DNA of 31,776 bases from Folioceros fuciformis (taxonomy: Eukaryota; Anthocerotophyta; Anthocerotopsida; Anthocerotales). Shown in pieces: positions 11,771 to 21,369 of this stretch. The DNA lies in NCBI GenBank assembly GCA_049999805.1, contig JBNGIO010006274.1, positions 30,042 to 61,817 of the forward strand. Direction: 5' to 3'. Position numbers and translations under genes: made by a program. The notes under the pieces are model-generated. The model had not been told where the DNA came from and searched no databases. It saw nothing but the letters and a program-made list of their open reading frames with translations. The first letter of the stretch is position 1. Every line of letters begins with the position of its first letter.

Positions 11771-14148
11771 CTACGTAGCAAGGCGTTTGGTCGCCTCGTC
11801 CAGCGCCGCCACTGTGGGGGCGGACACACAGAGGGAACTGTTACTACTAGCAGGGAAACGGGGTGCAACGATAGGTCCATGCGACTCAAGGAGGCCAATG
11901 CAGAGAGGAGAGGAGAGGATTGTCACCATGGTCGTCATCCAAGCTCCAAGTCAAGACGTCGCAATGGTCGTGAGCTTGTTTCAAACTCTTGCACCTGTAT
12001 GTACACATGTGCACACAGAAGCGTCGAGGTGAAGGAGGTGCCGTACAAAAGACTGGAACACGTGCTGACACAATGAGACAAGGCTAGGTTTCCATATATG
12101 TATGTAGTTCAATCACCCTGGTATCGGCACTGCACCCTTGGCAATTATATAGTTCAGCGCGACCTGACACAGAAACCACACACTGCAAGTTGGAAGCGTC
12201 TCGCAGCATGCCAGACATATCGAGATATGCAACACCTTGACATCTTTCTTTCACACACAAAGCTTTCTCGCACCTGAGAGATGGATTTTCCTCCCTTCTG
12301 TGACCCGATCGTTTTGAGCAAGTTGAGGAGTGGTTGTACCTGCAAGGGTATGAAAGGAAGAAACTGGTTGAAGCAGAAGGTGCCAAAGAGAAGGAAGAAA
12401 CTGGTTGAAACAGGGGTTCCCAAACACAAGTAACATGTATGAATGTCCTGGATGTGTTGCAACCACCATGAATTGGGCAGGCACTGATGAAGTCACCTTC
12501 TGAGCCTTGCCATCGGTACTTCCGATGTTCTTCTCACTTAGCAAGCCCGAAGCAAGAGGAGAGTATGCAATCAGTGTGATGTTCCGGTCCTGCACGGCAG
12601 CAAGATCCACCTCAAGTATCAGACACTTTGAAACGTAAGTAGCCCTACAGTGCTCTCCAAGCATTTGTCGTATGCAGCTGTCAACGCCACATTTCCTTAA
12701 AACACCCGCAAAGCATGATTTCTGTTGCTCCTGCTCACCCAGTGGCCTTTGATATGATGTTATACTATGACCTATTGAATACCTTGCAGGCCTGAAGAAG
12801 GCCATCACTCTCTGGGGTCCGATGCAGTAAGCTGGAAAAGAGTGACGAAAACTCTTACTCCCCCACACTTCAACTGCTCCTGACGAGGCAGACTTACTGC
12901 TTGCCCATGGAGAACCATCCAGTTACCTGTATCTTACTTGGTTGGAAGCAAGTGGGATGCCGTAGCCTGCTAGGATATCGGCTGCCTCTTCCATCTACAC
13001 CGGTACAGTGATAGTCCGAGCGTGAGCACTCGAAAGAGGATGCTGTAGACAGACCAACGTATTGTAAACTCACCTGAAACAGGCATTCAAGCTCACCTGG
13101 GCTTTAGAATAATTGGAAACACCAACAGCAGTGGTGAGACCAGCTTCGACTGCCTCCTTCAAACTTTCCATCAAGGCAGCGTTGCTGAACGTGGGGAAGG
13201 GGAAGTGAATCTGGGAATGAGTAAGACAGTCAGAACTTAGTGCTAACCCTCACCCTCCCCCTCACACTCGTCCCAGCAATTGAGACGTGAGGCATTCTTT
13301 CTCAGTACCTGGTAAAGGTCGACACTGTCCTTGCCTAGTCGCTTCAAGCTCTCTTTAAGAGCCGACAACAAAGACTTTCTTCCCAATCTGAATCCTCCTC
13401 CTGGGGTCACACGCCTCAAGTCATTCTAAGTCCAATACCTAATGAAGCAGCACCTGAACACCAAAATACGCAACATGTAAAACAGCACACCCGCAGCTCC
13501 ACTTCGAGACAACAATCCCAACGATCGTGACTGTGAAGCACGCACCAACCAGTAAGTTTGTCCAGGGGATGGTGAAAAACTTAGTGGCCACCACAGGCGA
13601 GCCAGAGCCGGCATCCTGCTGACACCCGGCCACGAAAGTTCCGAGCAACTGCTCTGAAGACGTTCCGTTCGGGATCCCCTTGTAGCCGTAGACCTGAGAA
13701 AGCTCTACATCAAATGCACAATTGGTGCTAGTCTGAATGCCGGGTGAAGCAGGGAGCAACCACGCAGCTACACACCTCCGCAGTGTCGAAGAAATTAATT
13801 CCACCCTTGACCAGCTGTTTGAAGACGTTGTTCAGACTGTCCTGATCGTAGCTGTCCCCGAAACCGCACCTTGCGTCTCCCCATTGCAGTGTCCCCACGC
13901 CCAGTTTGGAAATGCGAAGAGGCGTGTTTCCTAGCGTGACCGCGGCTGTCAAGACATGGTATTACCAATCAGTCCGTTTCCAACGGCAAGCCTGTGAATG
14001 GGAAGGAATGAGGCTGGGACTGACGGTCACATATACCCAGGGGACTGTCGCGAGACGAGGCGAGCTGCGCAGAGCAGGAAAACGTTCCCAGCTTCCGGCA
14101 GACAGTGACTTGCGGCTGGAGCCATGGGCAGACCGAGGCAGAAGCCAT
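11771..14148 (-). CDS. Aldo-keto reductase, probably plastid-targeted (At1g06690-like)
   Basis: Twelve exons: 14148-14037, 13945-13776, 13693-13546, 13400-13309, 13210-13097, 12994-12927, 12831-12783, 12589-12497, 12339-12274, 12163-12117, 11994-11927 and 11811-11771 (355 aa). All junctions keep phase. The first exon encodes a Ser/Cys/Gln-rich, acid-poor leader starting MASASVCPWLQPQ, consistent with a transit peptide. The barrel begins LGNTPLRISKLGVGTLQWGD. Catalytic residues of the family are present: Asp and Tyr in FFDTAEVYG, Lys in VATKFF, His in YQIHFPF. Further blocks: GVSNYSKAQ, IPLASNQVRYS, LIAYSPLASGLL and the cofactor-binding PIPGCKSLKQAHD. The family reduces carbonyls with NADPH; the physiological substrate is unknown. 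It resembles the chloroplast plastoglobule-type reductases of plants. The very small exons (41 to 68 bp) make automatic prediction here error-prone. Confidence 0.9.
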
Positions 14149-14437
14149 GCCGTGTGCTGCTCTGCTGTGCAGATCAAAGCAGGCCCGCACATGTGCTGCC
14201 CCAAAGGACTCCAGCCTTTGTCTGGATGTGTTCAAATTTTGCTGTGTGCTTTCGGGCGATGTATATATACATAATATGGGTGTCCGGAACCGAATTCGAA
14301 CCCGCGAGATGTTGGATGAAACTCCATAAAACCAAATCTCCGACAAGATGAGGATGAAATAATGATTCGGCCGGCATCCAGTTTTACTAAAACCTCCACT
14401 GTCATGCACAGAAAATACCAAATACAGAAATAGGGTC

Positions 14438-14446
14438 AAACCCTAA
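14438..14446 (+). promoter_or_regulatory. Telo-box (AAACCCTAA), distal
   Basis: The exact motif AAACCCTAA lies about 390 bp before the eS17 start. Telo-boxes are common in promoters of plant ribosomal-protein and other translation genes, usually close to the transcription start. This distal copy could be chance; the proximal copy is the stronger candidate. Confidence 0.45.
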
Positions 14447-14691
14447 ATACGTCAAATATCTACGGAAAATACCAAATACCATTTGTTTCTTTCTTAGTAG
14501 GTTTCTTTATTAGAACAGGTACATAGATAGTTGTGTTGTGTGCGTGACTGAGATCGAAAAATGCATTCTTGTACCGATATAGTGTGAAAAAGGGAAAACA
14601 GCCTTAAATACGTGGGGTTAACGAATTCGTATTGTCCCTGCAGCCTATAAGTTTGTGTCCCCTGCGCGATTTGTAGTCCAGCCCAAAATCT

Positions 14692-14700
14692 AAACCCTAA
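14692..14700 (+). promoter_or_regulatory. Telo-box (AAACCCTAA), proximal
   Basis: The exact motif lies inside CTAAACCCTAAACCTAG, about 130 bp before the eS17 ATG. Position and sequence match the telo-box that supports expression of plant ribosomal-protein genes in dividing cells. Function here is inferred from the neighbouring eS17 gene. Confidence 0.7.
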
Positions 14701-14831
14701 ACCTAGCAAGGTGTCGGTACAATCAAACGGCGATTTTCGTTCGCGGTCTCTCTGGCGCCTCGACGCCCTGACGTCGTGCTGCCCCGTCTCTAAGCGGAAG
14801 CGAAGGTGTCGGAGCTGCGAATTTTGTGAGA

Positions 14832-15635
14832 ATGGTGAGTGTTGTTGTAGCGTCCTGTTGTCGGATGGTGTGATGCGGTTGTGGACTGAAGGGTGTGGTT
14901 TGTACAGGGGCGTGTAAGGACTAAGACGGTGAAGAAGGCCTCCAGGGTCATCATCGAGAGGTACTACTCTCGGATGACTCTGGACTTCCAGACAAACAAG
15001 AAGATCGCAGAGGAGGTTGGGATCATCCCGTCAAAGCGTCTGCGGAATAAGATTGCCGGATTCGCGACTGTAAGTGAGCTTGAGATTGGGGTCCGGGTCG
15101 GGAGGTGTGTGTACGCCAGGGGTTTGTGTAACTGACCTAATCTGTGGTGTCGTTGCAGCACTTGATGAAGCGAATCCAGAGGGGTCCAGTGCGGGGCATC
15201 TCTTTGAAGCTCCAGGAAGAGGAGCGTGAGCGGCGCATGGACTACGTCCCTGAGGAGTCTGCCATCAAGACCGACCTCATCGAGGTGAGTGTTTCTAGCA
15301 CTAACGTTGCGGGTGAGGTTCAGGTTAGAGTCAGTCCGTTCTGAGCTCTGACGCGTTGAGCGTATTCGCGTATTCTTGCACGCAGGTTGACAAGGAGACC
15401 ATCGACTTGCTGGCTCATTTGGGCATGCCAGAACTACCCGGTGTTATCCAGCAGGTGCGGTACTGCTGCTCGACTTGGTGTGCTCTTTGTCTCTGTGTGG
15501 TGTTGATTGATAGTGGTCTCTGCTCACGGCGTGTTGCTGTTGCAGGCGTTGCCTGCTGCTGGCCAGGGTTTCTTCAAGCCTCAGGGGGGTCAAGGGTTTC
15601 AGGGCGGGAACTATCAAGGAAACCGCAGGAACTAG
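14832..15635 (+). CDS. RPS17: 40S ribosomal protein eS17
   Basis: Five exons: 14832-14834, 14908-15069, 15159-15284, 15386-15454 and 15546-15635 (149 aa). The first coding exon is only the ATG, followed at once by gtgagt; ATG-only first exons are frequent in ribosomal-protein genes. The protein begins [20 protein letters not shown] and contains the family blocks [34 protein letters not shown] and [19 protein letters not shown], then DYVPEESAI. eS17 is a structural component of the small ribosomal subunit in the cytosol. The C-terminal tail is Gly/Gln/Asn-rich ([19 protein letters not shown]). Promoter telo-boxes fit a translation gene. Confidence 0.97.
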
Positions 15636-16423
15636 GCCACGATTTTTGCAAGGATCAAAGTGGAGCCAATGGAAACTAAGGCGAGGGGCCTGGAGTGGCG
15701 GGAGTGAGCGAGGCATTGAAGGGGGCTGGCTCACATGTGGCCCCGCCGGTGCTGAAGTCGTGTCAAATTTTGGTAGCCTTGTGAAGCTCTTAGGAAGAGG
15801 CTTTTTCTGGGGTCTGGTTGGCCGTGCAACTTATGTTGTCAATTTGGGCTCCGAGTGGTTTGATATTTTCTGGGGGAATGGGGTTGTTGCTGTCATTCCC
15901 CTGTTCCACACAAAAAAATCTGGTTAGAATGGGTGTGGGTACTAAAGGCATCTGCCTAGCATGAATGAGCGTGCCAAGCCAAGAGGTATCGTGCTTCCGA
16001 CGTTGCGGCGACGTTAGACATTGTGACAGAATTAGAGGTGACAATCAGCGAGGGGTTAAGGGAGTTTGGACATTAGCGGACGCTGGCGCATGTGACAGAC
16101 AGACGGTAAAGCGGGTGGGGTCGGCCATGGCAAATGGGGGGCGTACTTTTGGTGCAGGCGGGGCCCCACGACGTCTGGCACGGCCCCCGTGTCCACTGCG
16201 ATTCGCGATAGCCCATGGTCAGGCCCCCAGCCCCTCTCAGCATCGTAACGGAACGGAACGGAGAGTAACGTAACGGGAGGTGGAAACGGAACCCGGGCAG
16301 GTGGTGAACTCGTGCGCCAAGGCAAGGAAGTGCATGATGTGCATTCCCATCGTAGGACTGAGACTAACGTTGCATAGATAACAAGCCGCTATATTGGAGA
16401 TTCATAGGCAATTGGATGCACGA

Positions 16424-16449
16424 GAAAGGAAAGGAAAGGAAAGGAAAGG
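16424..16449. repeat. Microsatellite (GAAAG)n
   Basis: About five consecutive copies of the pentamer GAAAG, with a nearly pure run of A and G. It lies in the intergenic region between eS17 and the RCC1 gene. No function is implied. Confidence 0.85.
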
Positions 16450-17419
16450 GAAGGCATGTTATGTGTATCTATCATCCCATGTGTGCTATGTCGATGCACG
16501 ACAGTGCGTGTGTGAGAGCACCGCTCCCCATCCCCCCATCCTCGTCCTCTGCCATCCTTCCTTCCTCTTCTGACTCCTCCTCCTCCTCCCTTCCTCCTCC
16601 CCCTCTTTGGTGCGTCCCCTCTCCTCGCTGCTGGTGTCGTGCAGCAGCGTGCTCTCCTGGGCTCTCGACCTCCCCGCCCCGCCGCCCGCCTGCGCTGCGC
16701 CGTTGCATGCTGGCTCGGCCGCCTGCATCCGCACGCCTCTTGCTCCTCCGCCGCGTGCGCATCCGGCGCCCGGCTCCCTCTGCACAACCAGATCAATTAC
16801 AGCGCAATTGCGGCCTCTCCTGAATTCCCAGATGCAAGGTATCCAGATCTGAGGTCTCGGCTACGCTGGTCCCCGTCCCCGCCTCCTGCCGGAATTCAAT
16901 TCCTCCCTGCCTCTGCTGCCAAGCCCATCCCTTGCAATTCCGTGCTGATTTGCTGCTGGCGTGCTCGGATTCTCACCGTCTCCTGCTACTCCTCGGCTGC
17001 CCTTGACTACGTTTGCGTATCGGCTCACCCTCTCCTACTCCGCTGCGCTGCGTGCCGTGCCGTGCTGTGGTGGCCCAGGTTTGCGCCCTGCTCCGCTGCC
17101 ATCTGCTCTCCTTGTGCCATCTGCCTCCTGTTGCCTGCTGCTTGTTTCATGCTTCCGTTGCTCCTTCCGTTGCGAATTGCAGGCCCGGGCTGCGGATCCC
17201 GTGCTCGGCCGCATGCTGTGGGACATGGATGAATGCAGAGGCACAATTTCCTTCCCCTGCACTTTGCGCTCGCTTGCTGCCGCCCCCCGCTGGCAACCTC
17301 AGATTCACCGTCCCCGCTCCTTCAATTGCCTGCGCAGCTTGTGCTTGTGGGATGGGGAAACTGCCGCAGGATAGACTAATTCCACCTCTGCTTCCTTGCT
17401 TCCTGGACACCCTGTCCCC

Positions 17420-17444
17420 CGCCTCGCCTCGCCTCGCCTCGCCT
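17420..17444. repeat. Microsatellite (CGCCT)n
   Basis: About five copies of CGCCT in tandem within the GC-rich leader of the RCC1 gene. It is a simple repeat and adds to the spurious open frames of this stretch. Confidence 0.8.
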
Positions 17445-18218
17445 GCTGATGCTACAAATTTACCTCCCCAGCCACCGGCGCTGTCACCGCGAATCTTCCC
17501 AAGTACGGATTCGGCCATCGCTGCTAGGTGTGTGCGACATCGCAATTTGCGAGGAGCACGTTGCTTTACCTCTTTCCCCACCGAATGCTGCCGATGGCGC
17601 TTGTGCTCCTCTTCTTCTTGCCTATGATCCGGGAACCAATCTCACCTGCTGCAGCCTAGGGTGGCTACCGCTTGCTCACTTTTCTTGCTTCTCTTGTCTT
17701 ACACACTCGCAAGTGTTGCAGGCGTCAGCGTCAGGAAGGTTAGCTGTGAGGAGGGTGCAGGATCAAGAGTGTTGTACCAATTCAGCCACCGATTTCTCGC
17801 CGTCACCCGGACCCCATGCCAATCCTTCTAGCATGCTTCTTCCCTTAACTCTTCCCAGCCACTGCGTAACCAGTTGTTCTCGCACATGACTTTGGATAGA
17901 GTGAGCTTGTGGCTGATGGTAGTTGCATTGCGATTCCTCACCGCTTCTGCTTCTTGTTGCTCTCATCACCTCAAGTACCTTTGTAGCTGTATCTTGAGTG
18001 CCAGGTGTAGGCTCTTCCTCCTGTCCTCTCCTCTCCTTCGAGAGTGAGTCTCGATCACGTCCCATCCGTCAGGCCACTCGCACTGAGTATCAAGGACTGC
18101 GTGCACCTCAATTCTATTCTTGGCTGTTGTACTCACCTAACACCGTGCAATGTTGGTTGCGTGATTGCAGTTGTCTGACACTTTCAGCTTCCCGGGTGCT
18201 GCATGGTGCAGCAACTCC

Positions 18219-20383
18219 ATGGATACTGCAGCAAGTGGGCCGCTTTGGCAGGCAGCGTCCATCCCCTGGGATCACAGCATCACGGAAAAGCCTAGTGCTG
18301 TTGTAATGCAACCTCCTCAGCGTCAACCACGCCTCTTGTTTGCAACTTCAAGCCACAATGGCGAGTTCCCCTTGGCTGCCAATCCACAGATTGTGCTACA
18401 CGTCCTCAGCGAATGTCACCTCGACCCACAGGACCTTGGTCGGCTGGAGGCAAGTGCTTCATGATTTGATACAGCTGCAATGCTTGTCGATGGACGCCAC
18501 TCAGATAAATGCCTCGCTCCATCATGATTGACTTCATTGTCCCTAAGTGTGGAGCGTTTCTACCTAGCTAGGTCACTCTGTCATGTCTTCTTTCCCATAA
18601 ATCACTCGTGATACTTGTGTGGGTGTAGGCTACATGCCAATTCTTCAGGCAGCCTGCGAATTTTCTGCCAGATGTCACGCTTTCATTGTCCGAACTTGCT
18701 GCACTGGACATGTGCAAGAGGAGAGCGATTTTCAAGCCAATGACTGCTGAAGAGAGGGAAGCCATGAAACAGCACTGTGGCGGCTCATGGAAGTTGGTTC
18801 TCAGGTTCTTGAAAGCGGGGGAACAGTGCTACCGGCGGGAACAATTCCAAGCCATAGCAGGTCCCGGGCACAGCATTGTTGTGTCAAAATCTGGCTCAGT
18901 ATACACGTTTGGTAGCAGTAACGCTGGACAACTGGGTCATGGAACCGTAGAGGATGAATGGCGCCCTCGATTGGTCAGGTACGTTTCATCAGCTTGCAAT
19001 GTGGTCCATGAGTGAACACGTGCAGAAACCTTTCCCACTAGTAACATGGGACCGTGAACCACATTGTTCAGGTCGCTTTCAGGCATTCGCATCATCCAGG
19101 CTACAGCAGGTGTAGATCGGTCAATGCTAGTGAGTGATGCAGGTCGTGTGTACGCATTTGGTAAAGACTCCTTCGGGGATCCCGAGTATGGAGGACCAGG
19201 TTCCAAGAATGTCAGCACCCCGCAGTTGGTGGAGTCCTTGAACGGCATCTTTGTGGTCCAAGCAGCAATAGGAAACTTCTTCACAGCTGTGTTATCAAGA
19301 GAGGGGAGGGTGTACACATTTTCTTGGGGTGCAGATGCCAGAGCTGGTCATTCCACTCAACCTGAAGATCAGAAGCCCCAGTTGCTGAAAGGTGCTCTAG
19401 AAGATGTGCCTGTGGTGCAGATCTCTGCAGGCTATTGCTATCTCTTAGCTCTCACCTGTCACCGCAACGTCATGTAAGACTTGAAAAAATCTTGAAGCAC
19501 AGGGAAGATTGCTTGCATTCTCAGAATGTGGGAAGCAAGACCTTAACGGTGGTACCTTTTTTTGTATGCAGGCAAGTATATTCTGTAGGTTGTGGACTCG
19601 GGGGGAAGCTGGGGCATGGAACTAAAACGGACGAGAAGTACCCACGTCTAATCGAGCACTTTCAGAACATAAAGCTGCAGCCTGTCGGCATTGCTGCAGG
19701 GGCGTGGCATGCTGCTGTGGTGGGTGTGGACGGGCGTGTTTGCACATGGGGGTGGGGTCGATTTGGTTGCCTGGGTCATGGCAACGAGGAGTGCGAGCCA
19801 TTGCCCAAGGTTATTGAGAGCCTTGAAGGAGTGAAAGCTGTCCACGTGGCTACGGGTGACTATACGACATTTGTTGTGGCTGACGATGGGGAGGTATTTT
19901 CTTTTGGATGTGGTGATTCCTCAAGTCTTGGACATTCCAGTCTTCGCCAGGTGCCAGCCTGTAATGAGGGCCAGGTGAGTTCCTAAATGTTACCTGCTAG
20001 CCCTCACATGTGTACCTCCGATCCCCGCCCCCCCCCCCCAGCCCCCATCCCCTTCCCCACGCGCCTGTCACATTGTTTGTTTTGTTTGCAGGCAGCATGT
20101 CTCGCTAACGTGGTGTGAAACGTTTGGCCTTGTGCAGCCTGCTGGTCATCCTGGGCATGTTCATCGTCCAGAAGCGGTGACAGCTCTAAGGCGACCAGGT
20201 GACCGAGTTGTGCAGATTAGCCTGACAAACGCGGGGACATTGAATGCCCATACGTTTGCACTGACGGAGTTAGGGAAGCTGTATGCCTTCGGGGCTGGGA
20301 CCAAAGGGCAGCTTGGCACAGAGCTGCTTGACAACAGCAGCGAGAGGAGCTCACCAGAGCTTGTGGAGGTGGAGTTGGTATGA
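18219..20383 (+). CDS. RCC1-repeat protein with F-box-like N-terminus
   Basis: Five exons: 18219-18449, 18629-18978, 19072-19473, 19572-19974 and 20138-20383 (543 aa). The ATG at 18219 is the only ATG in the first exon's open frame before the conserved part. The first intron starts with GC (GAG/gcaagt) rather than GT. Residues about 50-110 form an F-box-like region (IVLHVLSECHLDPQDLGRLE, then ATCQFFRQPANFLPD). Seven RCC1 blades follow, each with a G-x-V-Y-x-F/W/G core, for example SGSVYTFGSSNAGQLGHG, GRVCTWGWGRFGCLGHG and GEVFSFGCGDSSSLGH, ending GKLYAFGAGTKGQLG. Such a set closes a seven-bladed propeller. Plant RCC1-family members include UVR8 and many proteins of unknown role; this one belongs to the group with the F-box-like leader. 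The last intron contains a 12-C run. Function beyond protein binding cannot be inferred. Confidence 0.88.
20028..20039 (+). repeat. Poly-C tract in the last RCC1-gene intron
   Basis: Twelve consecutive C residues followed by more C-rich sequence, inside the intron 19975-20137. It is simple sequence and also a site where sequencing length errors are likely; being intronic it does not affect the coding frame. Confidence 0.85.
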
Positions 20384-21369
20384 CGAAAGCAAGCCTTCGA
20401 CGAGCGTCCAATTGTGTAAATAGGTGGCAAACATGTCACATTGGTTAGGCAGGCCTGAAAGATTTGCTCAACACTGAAGCGCCGGGCTGTTGCGGACGTT
20501 CTAGCTGTAGGAAAGTGTAAGGGCTTCCAATTACCGTAACAGGTGTGTATGTACAGAGGCGCATTGGCCGCGGCCGCACTTCTATGGCTCAGAGGAGGGA
20601 AGAGGTGTCCATCGGCTGACATGTAGAAGAAGAAGAGAGAGGTGAGACAAAGAGATGGCAAGGTCGGCTTTTAGTCTTAAGTTAAAAACGTGGTCGCTAA
20701 TCAGCTAGGAAGAAGGGGCAACAGCCCGAGCCGGTGCTGGGCTGCAAGCTCCCGACTCCCGAGTCCCCAGTCCAAGTCCTCGTCTTGTAGGTGTCGGGAC
20801 CGTTTGAATTCGAAAAGGTGGGAGTTTTGGCGGCGCAACTCTGGAGCGTCGGATAGGAGAGTATTATCGGCCGGCGGGTAAGAAGCCTACTGCCGTTCGG
20901 TTTGGTAGTTGGTAAAGTGGGAGTCCGAGTACGACCCGGAGCGTTACAAGCCCATTAGTAGATTATCGGGGTTTGCGTTCCACTATTCATACATACTATA
21001 CGTACATACTTGAATTGGAGTATAAATCGGGACCCCCTGCCGTTAAAGACCTATAAGTTACCGGGAGTTCCGGTGTGTGTGTGTGCTCACTTTGGTAGTT
21101 ATAGTCACCACAGTGAGACCGGAGAGAGCGGTAATAGATACCACATGCGGAGCCCGGGTCGCACCGGTCTGTGGTACGTACTGTACATATTTACATACTT
21201 GGTAAACGGGGAGTCCACTCATTTTAGTAGTTAGTTAGTAGTGTAGTTATTTCGAGAGCGCGTGCGACCCGGAGCGTTACGTATAAATTTAAGGAGGGGG
21301 GGTTCCGGTCTGTTTGTGGTGTGCACTTGACTGGATACTCTAGTGGTCAGAAATTGCGAGGGATCTCCA
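20384..21369. promoter_or_regulatory. Intergenic region with a duplicated promoter-like module
   Basis: It contains the RCC1-gene 3' UTR and the 5' flank of the EF-hand gene. Two diverged copies of an ordered module are seen. Copy one: GGTAAAGTGGGAGTCC (20911), CGACCCGGAGCGTTAC (20932-20947), TATAAAT (21021) and GTTCCGGT (about 21068). Copy two: GGTAAACGGGGAGTCC (21201), the same 16-mer CGACCCGGAGCGTTAC (21265-21280), TATAAAT (21282) and GTTCCGGT (21302). The second TATAAAT lies 82 bp before the ATG of the EF-hand gene and is a plausible TATA box. No ORF of note. Confidence 0.6.

Larger units (their letters stand above)
14149..14831. promoter_or_regulatory. Divergent promoter region, reductase gene / eS17 gene
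   Basis: The aldo-keto reductase is transcribed leftward and eS17 rightward from this 683-bp interval, so it holds both promoters. It is more AT-rich than the flanks. It contains two telo-boxes, listed separately, and a direct repeat GAAAATACCAAATAC at about 14411 and again at about 14466. A TATATATACATAATAT stretch at about 14262-14277 could be a TATA region for the leftward gene. A minus-strand sequence GGGTTCGAATTC (14303-14292) resembles a tRNA B-box, but no tRNA cloverleaf can be drawn around it. Confidence 0.6.
15636..18218. other. Long intergenic / 5' leader region before the RCC1 gene
   Basis: This holds the eS17 3' UTR, then about 2.2 kb with no gene I can support. From about 16500 to 17700 the plus strand is strongly GC- and pyrimidine-rich with many TGC, CTCC and GCC clusters, so ORFs of 100-200 codons overlap in several frames on both strands; none resembles a family. 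Simple repeats are listed separately. A splice acceptor (gattgcag, ending 18170) shortly before the RCC1 start suggests that part of this region is a 5' UTR with an intron. A short run of AACG units lies at 16244-16276. Confidence 0.5.

Noticed and set aside
14264-14345. A complete tRNA gene on the minus strand.
   Set aside because: The stem next to the B-box does not pair and no acceptor stem can be formed.
16639-17627. Long ORFs upstream of the RCC1 gene (up to about 200 codons).
   Set aside because: They overlap each other in several frames, are biased by GC-rich composition and show no domain or splice continuity.
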